Of a DNA stretch of 11,674 nt, positions 7,009 through 11,674 are shown piece after piece. The DNA comes from Thermoplasmata archaeon UBA184 (GTDB taxonomy: Archaea > Thermoplasmatota > Thermoplasmata > Lutacidiplasmatales > UBA184). A program made the translations under genes and the position numbers. Below the pieces are notes generated by a model, which was not told the origin of the DNA, made no database searches, and saw nothing but the letters and a program-made list of their open reading frames with translations. The DNA is taken from the NCBI GenBank assembly GCA_002495185.1, contig DAEB01000011.1, forward strand, positions 1 to 11,674, given 5' to 3'. Numbering within the stretch: the stretch's first letter is position 1; each line of letters opens with the position of its first letter.

Positions 7009-7016
7009 CAAATAGG
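7009..7016 (+). promoter_or_regulatory. TATA-like box of the ttuA operon
   Basis: CAAATAGG is centred about 26 nt upstream of GTG 7038, the preferred start of the ttuA-like gene. If correct, transcription begins at that GTG and the TTG at 7026 lies outside the mRNA. It would drive the three-gene unit to 9738. Confidence 0.5.
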
Positions 7017-7037
7017 ACCCGACCGTTGCCGCCGGCC

Positions 7038-7976
7038 GTGCGCTGTTCCCGCTGCTCGGCCGACGCGGTGATCGACCAGCCGTATCGGGGGGCTCACCTC
7101 TGTGCGATGCACTTCAAAGAGTCGGTCGAAGAGCGCGTCCGGCGGGAAATGCATCGTCAGCTGCCGCGGTTCGGCCGCGGGACGGTCGCGGTAGCGCTCT
7201 CGGGCGGGAAGGACAGCGGAGTAGCGCTCGCCCTCGCCCATCGCTACTTCGGCCGGAGGCCGACCGTTCGCATCGTGGCGCTCAGCGTGGACGAAGGCAT
7301 CGAAGGATACCGATCGGGAACCCTCCGCGCGGCCCGGGAGCTCACCGAGTCGCTCGGGGTCGACCATCGGGTCGTCTCGGCCCGGGAGGAGATGGGAACG
7401 ACGATCGACCGGACGTCGGAGGAACTCCGGGGAACGGTCCCGTGCTCCTATTGCGGGGTCTGGCGCCGCCAGCTCCTGAACCGGGCCGCGCGCGACGCGG
7501 GGGCGGACGCGCTCGTCCTCGGTTTCAATCTGGACGACCTCGCTCAGACCGTCCTCATGAACCTGGTCCACGGAGACCTCGACCGACTGGTCCGGATGGC
7601 CCCGCACCGGGTCCGTCAGCCCGGGCTTGTCCCCCGGATCGCCCCGCTCGCCGGGGTACCCGAGCGGGAGGTGTACCTCTACGCTCGGCTCAAGAAGATC
7701 CCTTTCGACCACGGAGAGTGCCCGTACGCTTCCCGGGCGTCCCGGAACCTCTTCCGGGAGGTCGTCTGGCAGCTCGAGGAGGCTCAGCCGGGGACGCGGC
7801 AGGCATTGCTGCGCACGCATGAGCGGCTCGTCGCCCGCTTCCTGGCCGACGGGGTCGGGTCCCTCGCCCCGAACCGCTGCCGGGCCTGCGGGGAGCCGTC
7901 GGCGAACGAGCTATGTCGTGCCTGCGAGTATCTCGAAGTGGCCCGGGCCGCTTCTCCGGCCCCGGAGGCATCCTGA
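7038..7976 (+). CDS. tRNA 2-thiolation protein, TtuA/NcsA (TtcA-like) family
   Basis: A PP-loop ATPase predicted to adenylate and thiolate a tRNA uridine, 312 residues. An N-terminal zinc finger has C3, C6, C22 and H25. The PP-loop is SGGKDS (55-60). GFNLDDLAQTVLMNL is the characteristic family segment. C136 and C139 (CSYC) plus C228 (ECPY) correspond to the three cysteines that bind the catalytic [4Fe-4S] cluster in TtuA. A C-terminal zinc finger has C281, C284, C293 and C296. GTG 7038 is chosen over TTG 7026 because it gives the family-typical M-x-C-xx-C opening and lies 26 nt from a TATA-like box. It heads an operon: its stop TGA overlaps the ATG of the next gene (TGATG). The sulphur donor, probably a ubiquitin-like protein, is not in the window. 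Confidence 0.93.
   Translation: MRCSRCSADAVIDQPYRGAHLCAMHFKESVEERVRREMHRQLPRFGRGTVAVALSGGKDSGVALALAHRYFGRRPTVRIVALSVDEGIEGYRSGTLRAARELTESLGVDHRVVSAREEMGTTIDRTSEELRGTVPCSYCGVWRRQLLNRAARDAGADALVLGFNLDDLAQTVLMNLVHGDLDRLVRMAPHRVRQPGLVPRIAPLAGVPEREVYLYARLKKIPFDHGECPYASRASRNLFREVVWQLEEAQPGTRQALLRTHERLVARFLADGVGSLAPNRCRACGEPSANELCRACEYLEVARAASPAPEAS
7964..7968 (+). promoter_or_regulatory. Shine-Dalgarno site of the 3-hydroxyacyl-CoA dehydrogenase gene
   Basis: GGAGG lies 7 nt before ATG 7976, inside the last codons of the ttuA-like gene. Together with the TGATG overlap it fixes this start. Confidence 0.65.
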
Positions 7977-8896
7977 TGACGGGCCCCGAGCCGACCGCGT
8001 CCGAGAGCGACCCGCGCGCTTCCGTCACCAAGAGGGTCTTCGTGGTGGGCGCCGGGATCATGGGAAGCGGCATCGCCGCCCAGTGCGCGCTGGCGGGCTA
8101 TCCGGTCACGCTCGAGGATGTCAATGAGGAGCTGGCGCGCCGGGGGATCGCGAACGCGGCCCGGGCGCTCGACCACGCCGTCCAGCGCGGGAAGATCGGG
8201 GCCGGGGACCGGGAGGAGGCGCTCCGGCGCGTCGACTTCGCGATCGGTCTCCGGCGGGTCGACTCCGCTCAGGTCGTCATCGAAGCGGCCCCGGAGGACC
8301 TGGCGCTGAAGCGGCGGCTCTTTGCCGAGCTCGAGCCGTTGACGCAGCCGTCCGCGCTCCTCGCGACCAACACCTCGTCCCTCCCGATCACCTCGATCGG
8401 CCAGGAGCTGAAGGACCCCGGCCGCCTGGTCGGGGTTCATTTCTTCAACCCGGTCCTCCAGATGACGCTCGTCGAGCTGATTCCGGGCCATACGACGCGC
8501 CCGGATGTGCTCGAAGAGGCCCGGGAGTTCGCGAAGAGCCTGGGAAAGACGGTCGTTACCTCCCGGGACACGCCGGGGTTCGTGACGACCCGAGCGGTCG
8601 CGGTTCTCGTGAATGAGGCGGCGTGGATGCTCTACGAGGGCGTGGCCACCAAGGAGGACATCGACACGGCCTACAAGCTTGGGTTCCACCACCCGATGGG
8701 CCCGTTCGAACTCATCGACCTCATCGGCATCGACACCGCCGTCTCGATCCTCGACATCCTGTGGGACGGCTTCCGGGACCCCCGGTACCGCGTCTGCCCG
8801 CTTCTCCGGACGATGGTCTCCGCGAAGAAGCTCGGCCGAAAGACGGGCGAGGGGTTCTATCTCTATCCTCCCGCTGCGAAGTCCGGAGGCGCATGA
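7976..8896 (+). CDS. 3-hydroxyacyl-CoA (3-hydroxybutyryl-CoA type) dehydrogenase
   Basis: A 306-residue NAD-dependent dehydrogenase that interconverts (S)-3-hydroxyacyl-CoA and 3-oxoacyl-CoA, as in beta-oxidation or its reverse. The Rossmann motif is GAGIMG (25-30). NTSSLPITSIG supplies the active-site serine region. HFFNPV gives catalytic H155 with N158, and E167 (VEL) completes the His-Glu pair. The C-terminal dimerisation domain contains HPMGPFELIDLIG and KLGRKTGEGFY. Length matches stand-alone Hbd/FadB2-like enzymes, with no enoyl-CoA hydratase fused. The first 18 residues are a polar extension before the Rossmann strand. The human-enzyme Asn in PGFIVNR is Thr205 here (PGFVTTR). Start ATG 7976 overlaps the ttuA stop and is preceded by GGAGG. 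The stop overlaps the next gene by 4 nt (ATGA). Confidence 0.96.
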   Translation: MTGPEPTASESDPRASVTKRVFVVGAGIMGSGIAAQCALAGYPVTLEDVNEELARRGIANAARALDHAVQRGKIGAGDREEALRRVDFAIGLRRVDSAQVVIEAAPEDLALKRRLFAELEPLTQPSALLATNTSSLPITSIGQELKDPGRLVGVHFFNPVLQMTLVELIPGHTTRPDVLEEAREFAKSLGKTVVTSRDTPGFVTTRAVAVLVNEAAWMLYEGVATKEDIDTAYKLGFHHPMGPFELIDLIGIDTAVSILDILWDGFRDPRYRVCPLLRTMVSAKKLGRKTGEGFYLYPPAAKSGGA

Positions 8897-9738
8897 CCGA
8901 CTTCGGCGCCGGGTGGGACCTCATCATCCTCGTGATCGTCTCGTTCATCCCGGCGCTCATCTACCTCGGTTGGATCCGCGGGACCGAGCGGTACGGCAAG
9001 GAGGGGTGGGGACCCCTCCTTCGGGCGTTCTTCTACGGCGCCCTCTTCGCCACGATCACCGCCGCGATCGTCGAGACGATCATCGTCGCGGCGGGGACGG
9101 CGATCAGCCAGAACTACCCGGGTCCCGAGTTCCTCTTCCTCAACGGAAACTCGGACGCGGGGGCCTTCTTCCTTGTCCTCGTCATCGCACCGTTCGTCGA
9201 GGAGGCTCTGAAAGGTTCGGGGGTCGTGGCGTTCCGGACCTCCTTCCGGCAACTCGCCGACGGTCCTGTCTTCGGCGCCTCCGTCGGGCTCGGCTTCGGC
9301 TTCTTCGAGACGTTCCTCTACGGCATCGGAGCGTACCTGCTCGGAGGCCTCTCCGCCGGGCTCGAGCTGATCATCATCCGGTCGGTGTCGAGCGTCGTCC
9401 TGCACGGAAGCTCGACCGGGATGTTCGGCTACGGCTACGCGCGCTCGAAGTTCCACCAGGCGGGTCCGGGCACCGGGTCGTACTACCTGGTCGCCGTCGG
9501 GATGCACGCGAGCTTCAACGCCCTCGCCTCGCTCTCCCTCATCCTCGCGTTCCTCGGGTTCCCCGGCTTCGCCGTCGACGTGGCCGGCGCGATCGCGCTG
9601 CTCGCGGCGATCTTCTTCGCGGTCTGGGCGATCGAACACGTCCGTTCGATCATCCAGTCCGCCGACTACCCGGGACTTCTCGGCGTCACGGGGCGCTACC
9701 GACCCCCCACGCAGCCGGGCGCGCCGGGGCGGCGCTAG
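8893..9738 (+). CDS. PrsW-like intramembrane protease
   Basis: A 281-residue polytopic membrane protein with about seven hydrophobic segments (roughly 9-28, 44-70, 90-112, 127-150, 153-182, 196-222 and 226-247). It carries the PrsW-family pattern of buried catalytic residues. E103 and E104 with K107 lie in FVEEALKG, E139 in GFGFFETFLY, H171 in VLHGSSTGM, and H205/N209 in GMHASFNA. PrsW proteins are predicted membrane-embedded glutamic/metallo-type proteases related to the CPBP (CAAX) superfamily. Bacterial PrsW cleaves an anti-sigma factor, but the archaeal substrate is unknown. The start overlaps the preceding stop (ATGA), and GGAGG at 8885-8889 lies 3 nt before the ATG, so it is the third gene of the ttuA-hbd unit. 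The tail after 255 is polar, Pro/Arg-rich and probably cytosolic. It converges on the gene ending at 9759. Confidence 0.85.
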   Translation: MTDFGAGWDLIILVIVSFIPALIYLGWIRGTERYGKEGWGPLLRAFFYGALFATITAAIVETIIVAAGTAISQNYPGPEFLFLNGNSDAGAFFLVLVIAPFVEEALKGSGVVAFRTSFRQLADGPVFGASVGLGFGFFETFLYGIGAYLLGGLSAGLELIIIRSVSSVVLHGSSTGMFGYGYARSKFHQAGPGTGSYYLVAVGMHASFNALASLSLILAFLGFPGFAVDVAGAIALLAAIFFAVWAIEHVRSIIQSADYPGLLGVTGRYRPPTQPGAPGRR

Positions 9739-9758
9739 CGCGCGGGCCGGATCTTAGT

Positions 9759-10160
9759 TCACGTCCCGGGCGGGGGCCGTGCGTTCTCGCGGCGGCTCCA
9801 GTCCGCTTCGCCGATCGACCGGTAGATCCGCTCGGCCTCGTCGGACGGGGGCGCCTCGCCCCCCTGGCCAACGTCCCGGATGCGGGCCTTCTTGAGGAGC
9901 CAGTAGTGGATACGCCAGGTCTTGCCGCGCGAGACGGTGGCGTCCTCCTCCTCGCTCGTGAGCAGACCCTCCTCCTCGAGCTGGTAGAATCGGTCCCGGT
10001 CGTCGCTCGAGAGCTTGTTGTCGAGCACCGTATCGTCGGCGCCGAAGTACCCGAGCACCATGCGCGCCACCGGTCGCGCCTCCGCGACCGGCATCTTGCC
10101 GCGGGCGACGAGCGTCCGTTCGATCGCCCGGGTCAACTCGGCCTCGGTGATCGAGGACAT
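9759..10160 (-). CDS. Small conserved protein, resembles DUF6015 of Thermoplasmata
   Basis: A 133-residue soluble, acidic protein of unknown function. Visible features are an N-terminal helical part (SSITEAELTRAIERTL), then ARMVLGYFGADDTVLDNKL, DRDRFYQLEEEGLLTSEEE and GKTWRIHYWLLKK. The last 30 residues are polar and probably flexible. The pattern of a short helix bundle plus an EEEGLL segment and a basic-aromatic strand could be a winged-helix-like fold (inference only). My recollection is that it matches DUF6015, a small family in Thermoplasmata; I could not search to confirm. ATG 10160 is the only reasonable start. A TTTATC box lies about 32 nt upstream, implying a leader of a few nucleotides. 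It is divergent from pus10, with 73 nt between starts. Confidence 0.8.
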   Translation of the reverse strand: MSSITEAELTRAIERTLVARGKMPVAEARPVARMVLGYFGADDTVLDNKLSSDDRDRFYQLEEEGLLTSEEEDATVSRGKTWRIHYWLLKKARIRDVGQGGEAPPSDEAERIYRSIGEADWSRRENARPPPGT

Positions 10161-10187
10161 GGGGTCCGCATTGTCACAGAACGGGGA

Positions 10188-10197
10188 GAGATAAAGA
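10188..10197. promoter_or_regulatory. AT-rich TATA-like element between the divergent small gene and pus10
   Basis: GAGATAAAGA on the plus strand reads TCTTTATCTC on the minus strand. As TTTATC on the minus strand it is about 32 nt from the ATG at 10160. On the plus strand its centre is about 41 nt from the pus10 GTG at 10234. It is the only clear AT-rich block in the divergent region. A weaker candidate for pus10, AAGTTTTG (10227-10234), lies about 27 nt before an alternative GTG at 10258. Confidence 0.45.
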
Positions 10198-10233
10198 CCC
10201 GCGAACACGCGCACCACTTCCCGGCGAAGTTTT

Positions 10234-11493
10234 GTGGACCGGGCCGCTCGCGGGAGGGTGACCGAGGCCCCCGTCTTCGACCTCTCCGAGAGCGCGCTCA
10301 CGAGCGCCCGGCGGGCGGCCGACCGGGGGCTCTGCCCCGAGTGCTTCGGCCGCGTCTTCGGCCGGCTGGGCCACGGCCTCACGAATCCCGAACGGGCCCA
10401 GCGGCTCACGGACGCCCTGCGTCTTCCTCCCATTGTCGACTCGGTCGACTGCCCGGTCTGTGGAGGCCTCTTCGCACGCCTCCCGACCTGGGTCGACCGG
10501 ACCGTCCGAGCCGCCCATGGGTTCGAGTGGCACCGATTCACGTGCGGCTCCCGCTGGGACCCGGAGCGACTCGCCCGCGAGGAAGCGCTCTGGATCGAGG
10601 TCGGCACGGAGTGGGGGGAGAGCGCCCGCTCGGCGTTCAACCGCGAGCTCGGGAAGAAGGTCGCCCTCGCGAGCGGCGCGGAGGGGGTCACCGAGCGGCC
10701 CGATGTCGTCTTCCTCGCCGACCTGCCCGTCGGCCGGGTCGAGCTCACGGTCCTGCCGGTCTACGTGCGGGGGCGGTACCGCAAGCTCGACCGGACCCTC
10801 CCCCAGACCCGCTGGCCGTGCCGGCGGTGCCGGGGCCGCGGCTGCACCTTCTGCGGGGGGACCGGGAAGACGTACGCGACGAGCGTCGAGGAGGTCATCG
10901 CCGCCCCGTTCCTGCGGACGACCGGGGCGGAGGGGAGCCGGTTCCACGGGATGGGACGGGAGGACATCGACGCCCGGATGCTGGGCGACGGGCGTCCGTT
11001 CGTCCTCGAGCTCCTCCGTCCCCGCGTGCGGTCGATCGACCTCGCCGCCCTCGCCGGCGCCCTCGGTCCGGACGCCGCCGGCCGGGTCGAGCTCCAGGAC
11101 GTCGTCCCGGCCGGCCCGGCCGACGTTCTCCGTGTGAAGGAGGCCGCGCCGGAGAAGACCTACCGGGTCGGCGTCATCGGCGCCGTCCCCGTGGCAAAAG
11201 TTAATGAGGCGCTTCACCTCGCCGTCGGCCGAGCGATCGCTCAGCGCACGCCCACCCGCGTCGCGCACCGCCGGTCCGACCGCGTCCGTACGCGGCGGAT
11301 CGTGGCGCCGCGGCTGGTCGGGACGGACGCGGGGCGATTCACGCTCGACCTGCGCGCCGAAGCCGGCACGTACATCAAGGAGTGGGTGGAAGGGGATGGA
11401 GGACGCACCGACCCGAGCCTCTCCTCGCTCGTGGGGGCACCGCTGAAGGTCGAATCGCTGGACGTTCTGGAGATCCACGACACGGAGGTCTAG
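10234..11493 (+). CDS. pus10: tRNA pseudouridine synthase Pus10
   Basis: Archaeal Pus10 makes pseudouridine 54/55 in the T-arm of tRNA. The protein has 419 residues. The N-terminal accessory domain has zinc cysteines C34, C37, C73 and C76. The catalytic domain has RYRKLDRTLPQTRWPCR, then a CxxC-x4-CxxC cluster (C196, C199, C204, C207) leading into TGKTYATSVEE. HGMGREDIDARMLG (238-251) contains the catalytic aspartate (D244, from the GRxD position). AGTYIKEWVEGDGGRTDPS (377-395) is the family C-terminal signature. Length is normal for the family. The start is uncertain: GTG 10234 is listed, but GTG 10258 (residue 9) would also keep every domain. It is immediately upstream of rpl21e, a pairing common in archaea, and the rpl21e Shine-Dalgarno site lies in its last codons. 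Confidence 0.96.
   Translation: MDRAARGRVTEAPVFDLSESALTSARRAADRGLCPECFGRVFGRLGHGLTNPERAQRLTDALRLPPIVDSVDCPVCGGLFARLPTWVDRTVRAAHGFEWHRFTCGSRWDPERLAREEALWIEVGTEWGESARSAFNRELGKKVALASGAEGVTERPDVVFLADLPVGRVELTVLPVYVRGRYRKLDRTLPQTRWPCRRCRGRGCTFCGGTGKTYATSVEEVIAAPFLRTTGAEGSRFHGMGREDIDARMLGDGRPFVLELLRPRVRSIDLAALAGALGPDAAGRVELQDVVPAGPADVLRVKEAAPEKTYRVGVIGAVPVAKVNEALHLAVGRAIAQRTPTRVAHRRSDRVRTRRIVAPRLVGTDAGRFTLDLRAEAGTYIKEWVEGDGGRTDPSLSSLVGAPLKVESLDVLEIHDTEV
11484..11489 (+). promoter_or_regulatory. Shine-Dalgarno site of rpl21e
   Basis: GGAGGT lies 8 nt before ATG 11498, inside the last codons of pus10. A strong match to the archaeal anti-Shine-Dalgarno sequence, it supports co-transcription of rpl21e with pus10. 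Confidence 0.75.
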
Positions 11494-11497
11494 TTCG

Positions 11498-11674
11498 ATG
11501 GTGAAGAGCTCGAAGGGGTTCCGCTCCCGGTCTCGGGGGACCTTCACGAAGAAGGTTCGCGAGCGCGGGCTCCCGCCCGTGACCCGCTTCCTTCGGGAGT
11601 TCGCGGTCGGCGACCGGGTCGTCGTCCGGATCGAGCCGTCCGACCCGCATGGCCAGCCGCACCCCCGCTACCAG
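11498..11674 (+). CDS. rpl21e: Ribosomal protein L21e, 5' part (truncated by window end)
   Basis: The first 59 residues of large-subunit ribosomal protein L21e (eL21), a protein shared by archaea and eukaryotes but absent from bacteria. The opening MVKSSKGFRSRSRG, the basic stretch, then RERGLPPVTRFLREF, VGDRVVVRIEPS and HGQPHPRYQ follow the family sequence closely, ending just before the usual glycine-rich turn. About 40 residues are missing because the window stops. ATG 11498 lies 4 nt after the pus10 stop and 8 nt after a GGAGGT site, so it is probably translated from the pus10 mRNA. Confidence 0.96.
   Translation, partial: MVKSSKGFRSRSRGTFTKKVRERGLPPVTRFLREFAVGDRVVVRIEPSDPHGQPHPRYQ

Noticed and set aside
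6937..7011. Extended N-terminus for XerA (ATG 7011)
   Set aside because: It covers the probable TATA box at 6962-6969 and adds residues with no family similarity.
7026..7037. TTG 7026 as start of the ttuA-like gene
   Set aside because: It lies only 14 nt from the TATA-like box, hence probably upstream of the transcript. GTG 7038 gives the family-typical zinc-finger N-terminus.
6937..7037. dif site for XerA in the xerA/ttuA intergenic region
   Set aside because: I looked for two imperfect 11-bp inverted arms around a 6-bp spacer and saw none. The AT-rich patches are better explained as promoters.
7913..7975. ATG 7913 as start of the 3-hydroxyacyl-CoA dehydrogenase
   Set aside because: It would overlap the ttuA-like gene by 64 nt, and the added residues are not like the family. 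ATG 7976 has GGAGG and a stop-start overlap.
8613..11204. 863-codon plus-strand frame crossing hbd, prsW, the small minus-strand gene and pus10
   Set aside because: Extremely Arg/Pro/Gly-rich and out of frame with four convincing genes; a GC artefact.
10174..11547. 457-codon minus-strand frame opposite pus10
   Set aside because: No family features, and it overlaps pus10 and rpl21e, both of which are certain.

Overview
The window looks like ordinary chromosome from a GC-rich archaeon, most likely a heterotrophic member of the Thermoplasmatota. The support is a Pus10-type tRNA pseudouridine synthase next to the archaeal/eukaryotic ribosomal protein L21e, a XerA-type recombinase, a TtuA-type thiolase, and a small protein resembling the Thermoplasmata family DUF6015. 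In addition, AT-rich TATA-like boxes lie about 25-30 nt upstream of many starts, so several mRNAs are probably leaderless. The lineage is an inference from gene content; no 16S or phylogeny was available.

Layout, left to right. (1) Minus strand, 1..3066: metG (methionyl-tRNA synthetase with fused C-terminal tRNA-binding domain) is coupled by a TGATG overlap to a PHP-domain phosphoesterase, followed by tRNA-Cys(GCA) with its own TATA box. (2) Plus strand, 3174..4754: thyX (flavin-dependent thymidylate synthase) is interrupted in frame by a 224-residue mini-intein (3483..4154). The intein splits the ThyX signature motif immediately before its conserved serine and is the most notable element here. 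(3) Minus strand, 4801..6936: xerA, then a DAO-family FAD oxidoreductase whose apparent TATA box overlaps the xerA stop codon. (4) Plus strand, 7038..9738: a tightly coupled operon of ttuA-like tRNA thiolase, 3-hydroxyacyl-CoA dehydrogenase and a PrsW-like intramembrane protease (1-nt and 4-nt overlaps). (5) Minus strand, 9759..10160: a small conserved protein resembling DUF6015, divergent from (6) plus strand pus10 and the 5' part of rpl21e, which runs off the window end.

The common theme is translation and tRNA biology: aminoacylation, tRNA-Cys, 2-thiolation, pseudouridylation and L21e. Mixed in are DNA maintenance (XerA, ThyX for dTMP) and oxidative heterotrophic metabolism (a beta-oxidation-type dehydrogenase and an amino acid/amine oxidoreductase). 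First genes of transcripts mostly begin at GTG or ATG a TATA-to-TSS distance from an AT-rich box. Internal operon genes use overlaps and GGAGG-type Shine-Dalgarno sites instead. Coding density is very high: no gap exceeds about 110 bases, and I saw no CRISPR array, insertion sequence, transposase or prophage gene. All calls come from reading the sequence; no database search was run.
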